From positions 27,111 through 91,110 of the forward strand of contig NZ_BMLT01000013.1 of assembly GCF_014645375.1 (NCBI RefSeq): a DNA stretch of 64,000 nucleotides, read 5' to 3'. The DNA is from Marinobacterium nitratireducens. Lineage in GTDB: Bacteria > Pseudomonadota > Gammaproteobacteria > Pseudomonadales > Balneatricaceae. Both the position numbers and the translations under genes were made by a program. The notes beneath the pieces were generated by a model, which ran no database searches, was not told where the DNA came from, and saw nothing but the letters and a program-made list of their open reading frames with translations. How positions within the stretch are numbered: position 1 is the stretch's first letter; each line of letters starts with the position of its first letter. This document shows positions 48,401-63,400 of the stretch, piece by piece.

Positions 48401-51400
48401 GCCGGACGGCGCCAGCGACAGCTCGGACAACCGGGTCAATATCGACAGCAGCGTCATTATCGAGGCGGGCCTCAACAATATCAGCGTGCTGCGGATACTG
48501 CCGGTATCGATCGGCGGGGTTGAAGGCACCGACCTTCTGAACGGCGACCTGACCGACCGGCTCGACGGCAGCGAGTCTTCGCGCATGCTTACCGATGCCG
48601 AACTGGCGCTGATCGAGCTGGAAATCGAGGATGCCGACGGCAATATGAGCACCAAGACGCTGCCGGCCGGGCTCAAGTACGAATACGAGTACCTGAGTGT
48701 CGATACCGTGGCCTTCTCGATCTCGCAGGGCACCATTATCCGCGCGGTCACCGGCTACTTCGCCGACGGCACCGCCGGCCACTACTACAAGTACCGGCCG
48801 AACACCAGTGATGGCAGCGACTCGATCATCCTGGAGCAGCAGGATTTCACCCTGGGCAGCATCTGGGAGGATCTCGGCACCAGCGTCCCGGCCGACGACG
48901 CCGATCGCACCGTCTACGACAGCGATACCACCGCCAACTTCGCCATGGCGCTCGACGGCAAGTTCTACGTCATCAAGCCGGTCGAGCTCGAAGTGCCGAC
49001 GCTGTCCTACGTCAATGTCGGCAATCTGCTGATCGAACAGCGCGAGCAGCTGCTCGACTGGATCGTCAGCCACGCCGGCGACGAAGAGGCGCTGGCCCGC
49101 TACCAGGTGCAGCTCGATGACCTGGATCAGACGCTCGAGGATCTCGGGCTGACGCAGTACTACACCCAGGTCAGCACGGGCGACAAGGTGCACGATGTCG
49201 CCACCGGAATTCGCTACGACTATCTCGGGCCAAACGACGGCATAATCCTCACCGAGGTAAACTTCGCGACTGACAGCGATTGGGAAGTCTCAACGGATCA
49301 GACCGGCGGCATCGCCAGCGACAACACCAACGGCCAGCTGGTGATCAGCCAGGAACTGGATTCGCTGTTCCTCAATATCCCCGATATCTACGCCTCGCCC
49401 GGCTCGATCTTTATCGAGCGCGATAGCCTTGATCCGACCACCGAAGCCGATGCGCTGGGGGACTATGAGGATCTGGTGGACAGTTGGAACCTGATCGCCC
49501 GTTCCGGCGCCCAGATCGATATCGTCAACGATACGCCGTTCACCTCGGTGATCAACGACGCCATCATCCTGGACAACAAGAAGGTCGAGGTCATCGACGG
49601 TGTCTACACGGTATTCGAGCCGGGCAACGTCTGGTTCAACTCGCAGCAGGCCTCCACCAACGCCGCGGATACGGACCCGCCCTATATCAAGATCACCCAG
49701 GACTCGCTGTCGGCCAGCCAGTACGACCTGCCGTCGGAGCCGGCCAACCTGGCCAGCATTCTCGATGGCCTGTCCCAGGACATGTATATCGTCGGTGACG
49801 TCATCAACGAGAACGGTGGCCTTAAGATCGAGAACATCGAGGGCAGCATCATCGTTTCCGGCGAGTTGCGGGCCGAGTTCATCGATATCGTCGCCGGACA
49901 GGATTTCAGCCTCAATACCGAGGGCTGGTACCACACCAACAAGGACCCGCGCCAGTACATCGACCTGGACGCCCAGCGTGCGCTGGCCATTACCAACACC
50001 CTCGTCGAGTACACCAACAGCACTGCGGACGAGCCGTCGGCATTCAACGAGCTGACAACCGCTATCGAAACCGACAACTCCCGCATTCTGGCGCAGGGCA
50101 CCGTGACCATCACGGCACGCTTCCTCAATATCAACGGCCTGATCCAGAGCGGCGTCGATACCATCACCGTCGATATCGCCTCGAGCTTCAATCCGGGCAA
50201 CCAGACCACCAGCTTCACCGACAGCAACGGCATCACCCTCGCCGGCATCACCTTCGGGGCCGACGACGTGCCGGTCGACGGCTACTTCGACGCCGCGCGC
50301 CAGGCCATCGTGATCGAGGAGATCATTCCCCAGGGCGGCCAGATCGTGCTGGCCGGCCAGGTGCTGAGCACCGGTAACGGCCGCCTGCGCGTGGCCAACG
50401 GCTACACCAGCGTCGATATCGACAACCACAGCGGTTACGACCTGATTCTCGAGCGCATCGACACCACCACCGACCGCAAGGGCCAGATCACCATCATCGA
50501 CACCGCAACGCTGCGCAAGGACGTCTATGAGGTCTCGGCCGGCATGGTGATCCACAGCGTCTATTTCGGTACCGAGGCGGATGACCCTATCGCCGAGGAC
50601 GGCACCGTCTCGGCAATTGACTACACCTTCCAGTCTGGCCTGTCTGATCTCGTCGGGGTACCGATAACGGCCGGCGTGGAGCTGATGTACGCGACCCGCA
50701 GCGGGCTGCACTATGTCTGGGTCGAGGGCCAGTCACTGACGGAAACCACCATCACCAACTACGAGGACAACAGCTTCAACCTGTTCGGCGACAACGCCTT
50801 CGCCGACCTGCTGGTGCGTGACGACAGCTGGGTCGACCAGGAAACCTTCTATACCGACGCCCAGCCGCTGCTCGAATCCGAAACCCTGGAGATCGAGAGC
50901 GGCGGCGGTGTGCCGAGCTATGCGACCGGCGATGCCTACACCATCTATTACCGGCAGGTGCAGGAGGTCGAGATCGAGGCGCGCACCGATGTCACCAAGG
51001 TGTACGTCGGCGGTACCGAGACCGGGGCGAATGCAGGTCAGGGCGGCAAATGGTATCTCTACAAGGGTACCGACGGCGCCAAGATCTACCTGCCAGGCGT
51101 CGATTACGACGGCCCCGAGGACGGAGACGGCAACCCCCTGGGCAATCCGGACTGGGAGGAGTACTTTGGCTCGGTCACCGTGGATACCTCGGACGACGGC
51201 CTCGGGGTGCTGAACTATGCCCTGAACCAGTACCCGGACAGCTTCGTCAACCGCTCGGTCGAGGGCGAGACCTGGACCACCGGCGGCGGCTGGCTGCGCG
51301 AGAAGACGGTGCACACCCAGATCACCGAGATCGTCGGCCTGCTCGATCTCTACACCCACACCCTCAAGGGCGACTATCCGATCGGCATCGACTTCATCGA

Positions 51401-54400
51401 GGATGTCGCGACGCCGAGCATCGATATCCGCACCCAGGGCAACCTGATCCTCGAGGGCGACATGGAATCGCCGGAGCACGGCACCATCTACCTGCAGTCG
51501 TACACGGGCTCGGTGACCGCGTCCGAGGGCGTCGCCATCTACGGTGCCACGCCAGAGGTGCACGCGGGCTCCGGCAGCGACGACATCATCTGGATCAACG
51601 TCGAGGGCAACAAACTCGCCGAGGATGCCGATCACAGCAAGACCGACGACCTGGTCACCCTGAAGAAGGGCGAGCTGGTCGAGCGCAACGACGGCCTCTA
51701 CCGCTTTACCGGCAATGGTACCGTCGTCGACACCAATGGAGATGACGCCGAAGTCGGTATCGCCGGACTGGAGCTCAAGCTGAGCGAACAGGATTTCAGC
51801 GACCGTCGCAACTGGCTCAAGCTCGCCGACGCCGGGCTGATCGCGATTGCTGGCGGCGATATCACCATCAACGCCATCTCGCTCGACAACGCCAGCAGCC
51901 GGCTCAAGATCGCCGAGGTGGATTCCGGCCACGGCGATGTGCTGATCAACGCGCCTGACGGTATCTACGCCGCGGGCGCTTCGTCCCAGATCACCGGCGA
52001 GCGGGTCGAGCTGTACGCCTCGGACGGCTACATCGGCAGCGCTGCCCTCAAGCTGAACGTCGACAGCGATATCGACGGTATCGCCAAAACCGGCGGCCTG
52101 GCGGCGCTCGCTTATGGCGATATCTATATTAGCGAGACCAACGACACCGATACGGCCGGGAACCTCAAGCTGGCCGCGCCGAAGTTCTGGAACGGCAATG
52201 CCGCGGTCGAGTCGACCGACGGTAACGTCTGGCTGCAGACCACCAACGGCTCGATCCTGGATGGCATCGTCGAACTGTTCCGGCCGGGCGACGCCGGTAT
52301 CACCCTGACCTACGATGACCTGTCCGCCGAGCTGAAAGCGGCCTACGACAATAACGAGTTCTCGCTCGACGCCGCCCAGTATCCGGTGTCTCCGGGGCTG
52401 ATGCGGGTGCTCTTCCCGCACACCGACTTCCTGGGCCTGACCCAGATCACCTCGGCTGCCGAGACTCCGAACGTCATCGGCGCCGAGGTGACCCTGATCG
52501 CCGGCGGCGCCTCGGGCGGTATCGGTCGCCTGTCCGACCGGCTCTCGCTGGATCTGACGCAGGACTGGATGCTGCTGAGCCCCGCAGAGAAGGAGGCGCT
52601 GTCGAGCGCCACCGCAGAGGATATTATCGGCGTGCTCTACGAGCTCTATCGCTACAAGGGAAGCCTGCAGAACGGCGTCGATCTCTCCGACCTGGACTTC
52701 GACACTTCGGACTGGGAGCGCATCGCGGTCGACTTCATCTCCAATCTCGACCGCAATAGTCCGCAGGAAATCGATATCGACAACGGCGATACGGTGCTGC
52801 TGCAGTACAACGCCAACAGCTATGGTCTCTATCGCTACCTCGGCGACGACGACAACGCACTTGATCTGAGCGGTGAGGATTTCCGCGACAGCACCCGCTG
52901 GGAGCTGATCCTGGCCGATCACGCCACCGACGACAACCAGGCCGCGACGCTGGCCAACGGCGATATCGTCGCCAACAAGCGCGCGGTGGTTCGCCTGACG
53001 CTGCAGCTGTTCGACGACCTCGATATCGAGGCCGATACCTCGCTGTCGATCGATGCCGGCAATACGGTGGTGATCGGCACCGACGGCGATTTCCTCATCG
53101 ACCATATCAAGGTCGACGGCGACATCCGCCTCAAGGCCGCGGGCAGCGTCTATGACCTCGGCCTCGACAGTGAAGCGGCCATCAGCACCTTCGGCGACCT
53201 GATCATGAGCGTCGGCGGCTCGATCGAGGCCGACAACAACGCCAGCGACTCGCCGCTGCGGGTGCAGCTGGCCGACGGCAGCCAGCTGAGCGTCGATGTG
53301 GCCGGGGATATCTACCTGATGCAGGTCGACGACGCCCTGTCGGTGAGCTCGGATTTCAGCAGCCTGGTCACCAGCAGCAGTACCGACGCTATCGACGACC
53401 TGATCGCCTATCGCGTCGAGGCGGGCGGGGTGGTCAAGATCACCGTCGAGAAGGGTGACCTCGAAGTCGGCTACGTGACGTCGGCGCAGTCGGTCGATCT
53501 GCGCGCCGAGAGCGATATTTTCGACTTCTACAACGACAGCGCCAAGCCGGTGGTCAATATCTTCACCGGCGATCTGACCGATCCGGCGACCGGTAACGTC
53601 TACCTCGAAACCACCAACGGCAATATCGGCAGGGCGGACAACTATCTCGATGTCGAGATCCTGAAAGGGGACCTCAACGTCGATGTCGCGCTGAATGCGT
53701 TCATCAACAGCATCGATGACCTGCGGGTCGGCACCATCCTGTCGCAGGACGGCAACGTCACCCTGGATGTCGAGGGTATTGCCTATATCGGCGTGATTAC
53801 GGCGCTCGGCGACGGCAGTGCCGATCCCGTCGGTTCGCTCTCCGACGGCCTGGTCACCATCGATGCCAGCGACAGCATCGTCGATCGGCGCAACGACACC
53901 ACGCCGAACATCATCGCCACCGGCGCGCTGCTGATCGCGGGCCTTGGCATCGGCAGCGCCGCCAACCCCTTCGATACGCAGGTCTCGCGACTCGAGGCCA
54001 GCATTCCGGGCGGCGGTATCTGGCTCGACAACAAGGGCGATATGAGTATCGGCAATATCAGCGCCGCCTACGTCGGCATCGGCGCCCTCGGCACCGTCGA
54101 TATCTCGGTCTTCAGCGACCTGACCGTGGACGAGCTGATCGACAGCGCCGGTGGCCCGGTGCTGCTTGACGCCGACGAGGACATCATCGTCAACAACGGC
54201 ATCCTGAGCGGCGGCGGCTACGTAGTGCTGCACGCCGATGAGGATATCGAGTTCACCGCAAACGGCTACATCGATACCGAGAGCGGCGGGGCGAGCGTGA
54301 TGCTGGTGGCGGACTATGACGGCGCCTCGGGTGGCGGCATCGAGATGGCCGACGGCTCCTATATCGACGCCACCGATGGCTTTATCGATCTCGATGCCAC

Positions 54401-57400
54401 CGACGACATTCTTCTCAGCTACCTGACCACCACCACCCAGGCCGATGTGAAATCCTCCAGCGGCAGCATTCTCGACAATGGCGACAGCGACGTCGAGGTC
54501 CGCGCCGCCAGGCTGCAACTGCGGGCGGCGGACGATATCGGTCTCAACTCGGACGAGATCGAAACCGACGTCGATTACCTCGAGGCCGTGGCCAGCGGAG
54601 GGAATATCTTTATCGATGACCAGAACGGCCTCATTATCGGCATGCCGGATCTGACATCGATCGTCACTGGCATCGCCGGGCTGGTGGCGCCGGCGTTCGA
54701 GGGCCAGGCGCTCAATACGGCGCTGCTCGGGCTGTTCGCCAAGGAAACCATCCGCGTCACCACCACAGGCTTTATGCGGGTACGGGAAGATGTCGAGTCC
54801 AGTGACGACCGTGTCACGCTGCGCACCATCGACTCGGCGGCGATGACCCTGTTGCCGCAGCCGGATGACAGCGATGCGGTATCGGCGCTCGATGGCAGCG
54901 ATGCCGACGAAGACCTGACGGTCGAAAACAACGCCACCATCAAGGGCGCGCTGAGAATCACGCTGCTGGCCGGCGACGATCTGATTCTCAAGCAGGGCTC
55001 GCTGCTCACCACCGATGCCGACGGCGTCACCGGTGTGGACGACAGCATCCGGCTGCGTATCGACTACGGTGATGCCGACGACAACGTCGGCTTTGGCGCC
55101 GGTGGCAACGCCTTCAATACCGGCGCGCGGCTCGACCTGCTCGGCGCCGTCTCGACCACCACGCTGGAGATTACCGGCGAGGGCGACGACGACACCTTCT
55201 ATCTGAGCCCCACGTCCCTGAGCGGCCATACCAGGGTGATCGGGGACCGCACCGGCAGCGCGAGCGATTCGGATCTGTTCGTGCTCGATCATCTGCCCAG
55301 TATCACCAGCACGCACGACCGGCCGGACCATCTGCTGGCCGACGGCACCGACGGGGCGGTACGGGATACCATCGATCTTGACGGCGTCGGCGGCAGCGAC
55401 CGCTACGTCGTCAATATCAGCGGTGATGCCACCAGTTACCTGGTTAACGTCAAGGATACCGGCGCGCCCAACGATGGCGCCGATACGCTTGGCATCTTCA
55501 CCCTGAACGAAGTCGGAACCGATCCGTTCGACTGGACGCATCCGCAGGTCTCGAACCGGCTGTCCGGCGATGGGGCGGGCAGCGATCCGGATACCGACGA
55601 TATCTTCCTGCTGCGGCGCAACTTCGTTGCCTACCTGACGCAGACCGGCGAAGACGACGGCTTCCTCACCTTCGACGACAACTACGAACGCATCAACTAC
55701 GACAGTTCGATCAACGGCCGCCTGCTGATCAGCGCCGGTGACGGTGACGACCAGTTCTATATCGACGACAACAGCGCCATCACCACCCTGGACGGCGGTA
55801 CCGGCAACGATCTGTTCCAGACCGGACAGGTGTTCGGCAACAACCCCAACGGCTACTACTACGATGCCGCTAGCGTCCAGCACTATGTCGGTACCACCGA
55901 GCTCGATATCGGCCTGCCGACCGGAGAGTCCGGGACAGACGATAAGGGTTTCTACGAGGTATTTGACAATGGCACCGTAGAGACGAGGGTCTACGGGCGC
56001 AGCGTCGCCACCGATATCCAGAATATCGATCTGACCTCGGACCGCGACGATATCGAGCTGCTGCAGATCACCCGCGGCTTCCTCAGCCGCGGCATTACCC
56101 AGGCACTGACCGCCTACGGCGGCGAAGACAGCGATACCTTCAATGTCTACAGCAACAAGGCGGTGCTGCGGATGGAGGGCGAATCGGGCAACGACACCTT
56201 CGTGATCCGGGCCTTTATCGCCGAGGACGACATCATCCTCGACGGCGGCGGTGACGACGACTACTTCGAGTACAACATCAACGCCCCGGTCAGCATCAAC
56301 GGCGGCCTCGGCTTCGATACCGTGGTGGTCATCGGCACCGAGCGGCAGGACGTTTTCATCATCAACGAAGACGGGGTCTTCGGCGCCGGGCTTAGCGTCA
56401 ACGTCGACGGCGTCGAGGAGGCCATCGAGGTCGACGGTCTCGAGGGCGACGACATCTTCTATATCCAGGGCACCCGCGACGATGTCATCACCACCGTGAT
56501 CGGGGGCCTGGGCAGCGACAGCTTCATCGTCGGCGGCGACGTTATCGAGGATGTTATCAGCCAGAACCTCGACGGCGTCAGCGCGGTGATCAACCACGGC
56601 GCCAACAGCGCGCCCGACAGCGACTACGACAACCTGCTGGTCGACGGCATTCCGATCACCATCGCCACCGCGTCCCAGGGCAAAGTGATCATCGATCAGG
56701 ACGAAAACGGCTCCCGCGGCACCGAATCGCCGGGCTTCACCCGCGTCACCGAGGACCGCGTCGGCGACTTCGACGAGTACTGGATCTCGCTGTTCGATCC
56801 GGGTGATCTCGACAGCAGCACCGTGGCGTACCTGACGATCTCGGCGGCGCAGTCGTCGAGCTACGACCGACGCCTGCCGACGCGCCCGTTCGTCGGTGAC
56901 GACCCGGGTCCGGAGGGCACCGCTCCCCACGTCGCCGAGTCCATCGAGATCTCCCTCGACGGCGGACTTACCTGGCAGGCCGCCGGCGTGCTGACCTTCA
57001 CCGCAGCGACCTGGGATACCCCGCAGCGGGTGCTGGTACGCGCCCTTCACGATGACGCCATCGAAGGCGAGCGCAAGGTGATGATCAGCCACAGCCTGAA
57101 GGTGCAGAGCGACAGCCAGGCCGATATCGACGCCTTCGACTCGGTCGCCATCTCCAACGTCGAAGTGCAGGTGATCGACGATGACCTCGGCACCCTGCTG
57201 ATCGAGCAGCTCAACGCCGAAGGCAAGGTCGACAATTTCACCCAGGTGCTCGAAGGCGTCGATATCTACGACGGCGACGGCAACCTCATCGCCAATAGCG
57301 CCATCAGCGATACCTACCGGGTGCGCCTCTCCACTCTGCCGACCGCCGATGTGACGGTCGAGTTCGACTTCGATTCGAGCCAGCTGGCGCTGTTCGACAA

Positions 57401-60400
57401 GGACGGTGTCGAAGTGACCTCGCTGACCTTCAACGTCGGCAACTGGGACGACTGGGTCACGCTGACGATTCGTGCGGTCGAAAATAACCTGGCGGCCAAC
57501 AGCCAGATCGTGCGCATCCAGCACAGCTTCACTAGCGACGACCCCATCTACGACTCGCCGGACGGCATCACCCGCTTCGACATGGACGGTAGCTGGATCC
57601 TGGACGGCTTCCTGGCCGGCGACGTTATCACCGTCAGCGGCAGCGTCCACAATGATGGCACCTATACGGTGGTCGAGGTCTCGGAGAAGGTACTGACGCT
57701 GTCCTCCGGTGACCGGTTGATCACCGATATCGCGACCGACATGACCATCAGTCGTGCGGGCGTGGTGCTGTTCAGCGGTGTCGCCAACTTCGATAACAAC
57801 CTCGAGGGCCCGAACCCGGTCGAACTCGATGTACGCCTGCTCGATGACGACGCGCCGCGTGTGCTGGTCACCGAGTCGTTCGGCAGCACCAAACTGGTGA
57901 AAGGTCAGGCCGACGGCACCGACGACTACAGCCTGCGGCTGGTCAGCGAACCGAGCGATCCGGTCACCGTGAGCCTGTTCGGCGACGGCCAGACAAGGGT
58001 CATCAGCGCCGAACAGGACGGCAGCGACCGCCTGATCGCCACCGCGCTGGGCGATGCGGTGTCCGTCGATGTGACGGTCGGGACCGACACCACCGACAAC
58101 GAAGGCACGGATGTCACGCGTTACACCCTGGTGCGGACCGACGGCAAGAGCTGGTACGAGGACGGCTTCAAGGTCGGCAGCGACTTCATTATCGACAACG
58201 AAAGCTTCACCATTGCCGACAGCAGTGACTTCCTCAAGGTCAACGGAATCGCCGACGAGATCGACGACCTGACCGATGCGGTGACGCAGTCCGTGCTGTT
58301 CCTGACCCTGTCCGGTGACCTCTCGGCCAGTGGCCTCGATATCTCCGATGGCAGCCACAGCTTCCAGCGCCTGGCGTACGGCGTCGAATTCGACGCCGAC
58401 AACTGGTGGCTGGAGGTCAAGATCCTGATCGAGGCCGATACCGACTTCGTGGCCGATCCCAGCCAGCAGTTCGTGCGCAACGAGCCGGTACGGGAGCACC
58501 TGATCAACCGCATCGCCGGACCGCTGATCATCGAGGGCGGCGTCGCTGCAAACAAGGACCGGTCGCTGAAGCTGGCGGTAATGTTGCCGAGCGAGATCAA
58601 CGACGACACCCTGCCGCCGCTCGATATCGACATTGACACTGTGGAATCGGAGCAGGCCGACCAGCTGCGTGTCTTCAACGACTCCAGCGTGGTGGACGAT
58701 GTCGGCTGGCTGCAAAGCGTCGAGCTCGACAACTCGGTGGTATCGCTCGACAACGCGGTGAACCTCTCAGGTCTCGGCATGAGCCTGCTGGGCGCCGACG
58801 AGGCGGCGGAGTACAGCCTGCTGGAGGGCATGTCGCGGCCGCTGGAAGTGGATATCAGCGATGAACAGGACGGCTCCGGCCTGATCGTGTTCCCGGGCGG
58901 CATTACCTTCGACGATATCGAGATCACCGAGATCATGCTGGGACAGGGCAACGACACCCTGACCATCGACGCCACCAGCGCTGGTACGCCGGGGGCCGAG
59001 GAGTACGTGGTCACGGTGGTGCACGGCGGCGGCAACCGCTACCTGACCGATAGCGAGGGCGAAGAGCTGGAAGACGATGACGGTCTGCCGATTATCGGTG
59101 GCGACCATATCATCGTTAACGGTGGTGGCGGCGCCGACTCGCCGCTGGTGATCTACGGCGATACGTCCCAGGACGGTGCGCGCTACGACTCGCGTCCGGA
59201 CCTCGGCGTCTACAACGGCAACGCCACCTTCTTCAACCGCCACGGCGACGACATCATCGACGCCTCAGCGTCGGAGTTCTCGGTCACCATCTACGGCGGT
59301 CGGGGCGATGACACCCTTTACGGCAGCCAGGACGACGATCAGCTGGCCGGCGGTTCCGGCAACGATACCATCCACGGCGAAGCCGGCAACGACCACATCT
59401 ATGGCGACTCCGGTTTCAACCTCGACTTCGCCGTGACCAAGGACGACAGCGATATCGCCGTCGTCGCCCGCCTGCTGACGGTACCGACGGTGAACGCCAG
59501 CCCCGAGCTGACCGCCGATGCCGTGACCGAAATCGACGGCGACGAGGAAACCACCACCACGGTTATCCTCGCAGGCGAGGATCATCTGTACGGCGATGCC
59601 GGCGCCGATATCATCTTCGGCGACCACGGCGAGATCCTGCAGGCCGACGGCGGCGCCGCGCGGCTGCTGCAGAATTACCTGGTGACCTATATCGGCACCG
59701 TCGAACCCGCCAATGGCGAGATGGATACCATCGAGGGCAATGCCGGTCATGCCGATACCGAAGAGGGCGACCGTATCCTCGGCGGTGCCGGCGGCGACTG
59801 GATAGATGCCGGCGAGGGCCGCAATATCGTGCTCGGTGACCTCGGCTTTATCGACTACGTGACCGCCGATACCGATGATCTCGACGATATCGATCTGATC
59901 CGGAGCACCGACGTCGACATCGGCGGCGGCGATACCATCGTATCGGGTGCATCCAGCGACATCATTATCGGCGGTTTCGGCACCGACCTTATCGATGCGG
60001 GTCAGGGCGAGAACAATATCGTCATCGGCGACCACGGTTTGATTGCCTCGGCCGCCTATCAGGGCAGCAGCGATCTCGATGCGCCGCTCGACGGCCATCC
60101 GATCACCCTGGGACGGATCGAAACCATCGAGCCCGACACCGGCGGTGGCAACGACATCATCAGCACCGGCCTCGGTCGCGACATCATCCTTGGCGGCTTC
60201 GGTGACGACCGCATTTTCGCCTTCGGTTCGAAGCTGGATGACGAAGACAAGGTCGTCGTCGATCCGACTGGTGCCGCGGATGACAAGCGCAACCTGGTTA
60301 TCGGCGACAACGGCTTTATCGACTATGTCATCGAAGACGGCGATGCCAGCGATATCGACCGTATCTGGTCGCTTGAAGAGGACGCGCCCGAGTTGGGCGG

Positions 60401-63400
60401 CAACGATCTGATCTACACCGGCGATGACAACGACATCATTATCGCCGGCACCGGTGCCGATGAAATCCATGCCGGCAACGGCGTCAACCTGATAATGGGC
60501 GACAGCGGCCGTCTGACGTCTGCGGTGGCCGACGACCCGCAGACCTGGTCGGCGCACGACTTTACCCTGGGCCTGATCCAGAGCACCGGCTGTGACGACG
60601 GCGATGGCGAAGTGATCATCACCGGCGACGAAAATGATGTCGTCTTCGGCGGTATCGGCGGCGACTTCATCAACACCAACGGTGGCAACGATATCGTGCT
60701 TGGCGGCAATGGCGTGATCGGCTATGCCGACACCGAGATCGACGGCGTGCTGGTGTTCGAGGATCCCGATGACGATATCGGTGTTATCGACTATATCGCC
60801 AGCGATTACGCGCCGGGCGACGATCATATTGAGGGCGGAACCGGCAACGATATCCTGGTCGGCGGCGGCGGACGCGACTATATTACCGGCGGCGCGGGCA
60901 ACGACCTGATATTCGGTGACCACGGGCGGCTGGAGGGCAATCTCGATCCCGAAAACGGCTTCGGCCTGCCGCTTGCCGCGCTCTTGCCGGCGTTCAGCTT
61001 CACCTCGATCAGCACCGAAGAGAAGGTTTTCGATCATCACTGTGATGAGTTTAATGGTGATCTCTACGGCGACGACGACTATATCGAGGGCAACGAGGGC
61101 GACGATATCCTGATCGGTGGCCAGGGCTCGGATGCCATCCTCGGTGGTGCGGATGACGACGATATCGCCGGCGGCCATGCGCTCGGCGGCTTCGGCATCG
61201 AAGCAGACGGCACGCTGACCCCGGTCGATAGCGCCGTGCTGGCGATGGTCGCGGACGGCTACGACGACGGCGACTTTATTGACGCCGGTGCGGGCGACGA
61301 TCTGGTGGTTGGCGACAACGCCCGCTTCGAGCGCCGTCCCGACTCGCAAAGCGAGCGCATCCGCGTGCTCGAGGGCAGCGTGATCTACGGCGAGACCATT
61401 GGCAGTAGCGACGGCCTGGTCCAGGTCACCGCGGATTCGCAGCTCAACCCGACCGGCGCGGTCGCGCGGGTGGTGCAGCTGCTGGCCCATTCCGACGCTG
61501 ATGAGGCAACCCCCAGCCCGAGTCACGGCGACGACTATATCGCCGGCGGTGCCGACGACGACCTGCTGTTCGGCCAGCTCGGCGACGATATCATCCAGGG
61601 CGACGGCCTGATGGTTCTGGCGGCTGCGGTCGAAGCGCAGGATCATGGCTACGAAATGGGCCAGGTGCTTGCAAGCGGTGAGGTGGTGATCCGGCTCGAT
61701 GCGGACAGCTATCAGTTGCTGACGCCGGTCGGTGCTTACCGTGATGGCGAAGGCTATCTCCAGGTTGAAGCCTCGGAAGAGCGGGAAAGCGACGGCGACG
61801 ACTATATCGAGGGCAATGGCGGCGACGATGTGATCTTCGGCAACCTCGGTCAGGACGATATCGTCGGCGGCAGTTCGACGCTGTTCGGCCTTGCTGGCGA
61901 CGAAAGCCTGCGCCCGGACGGCGAGGATCTGATCTTCGGTGGCGCCGGTACTGATCTGGACCGCAACAATGAGGGTGATACGGGTGTTAACGGCCACTCC
62001 CGAGATGCCGATGTGATCGCCGGCGACAATGCCAATATCTACCGGCTGGTGGGCGTCAATGGCGTGCCGACCGCCGATTTCCTCACCTTCAACTACGACA
62101 ACCCGGACGTAGCCGATACCAACGCGCCGGCGGGTGGCGCTGAGTATGGCAACATCAAGCTGATCCCCCGCGCCGTCGAGCTGATCGATTACACCGAAGG
62201 CGGCCCGGACTTCGATCCGGATGCGCTGGATGACAACGGCGCCGGTGACGAGATCCACGGCGAATCGGGCGACGACCAGGTCTATGGTCAGGTCGGCGAC
62301 GATGTGATCTTCGGCGAGGGCCAGGACGATGACCTGATCGGCGGTTGGGGTCGCGACTTCCTGCTCGGCGGCACCGGCCGCGACGGTATTCTCGGCGACG
62401 ACGGCCGTATCTACACCAGCCGCAACAGCGACCAGTTCGGAGAGGACCTCTATGGCATCGTCGCGCTGTTACCGGCACAGACCGATCTGAAGGGGAACCG
62501 GAATGCGGACCCGAACTCGCTGAACGCGCTTATCTCGACCCCGGGACGTGCCCAGGAGACGGTGATCAACGTCGAGGGTGAACTGAAGAAAACCGTCAAT
62601 CTGACGCCGTTCAACGTCGACCCGAACCACGACTTCCAGGACCCGCTGTTCGATCCGCAGTATGCCGACGATATTATTTACGGCGGCCTGGACGACGACT
62701 TCCTGCACGGCGGCGCCGGCGACGATGCGATTTCCGGCGCCGAGGCCCTGGCGGAGGCTGCGGTGGTGGTCTTCCCTGAAGGCTCTGGCACGAATGCCGA
62801 ACGCGATGACGGCGTGGTGCTGACCTTCGGCTACGACCGTCCGCTGGTGGTTTCCAAGGCCGAGGCGGAACTCAACTTCTCGTTCCGCCTGCTGGGCTTC
62901 GAGGCCTACAAGGCCGAAGAGTTCGCCCACTATGACGAATACCGGCCGCTCGACAAGATATACGTCGACGCCGAAAATGCGACCTATGGCCGCTACGACG
63001 GTCAGCGCACGCTGCTGGAGTTCTTTATGAACTTCGATGCCCGCGATGGGCGGGCTGTCGACAGCGCCGTCGATGTAAACAATCCCGGCTGGGAGATCAC
63101 CACCGACGGCTCCGACCGCATCTTCGGCGACCTCGGCAACGACGTTATCTTCGGCGGTACCGGCAATGACACCCTCTACGGCGGTTACGGCAACGACTAC
63201 CTGCAGGCCGACGATGAGCTGGAGACCGAGGGCGATGACCCGGACGACAACCGTATCCCGGACGGCCCGCAGCTCAGCTACGAGGACCGTGCCCACGGCG
63301 GCGCCGGTCGCGATGTGCTGATCGCCAATACCGGCGGCGACCGCCTGATCGACCATGTCGGCGAGTTCAACAGCTATATCGTGCCGTACGCGCCCTTCGG

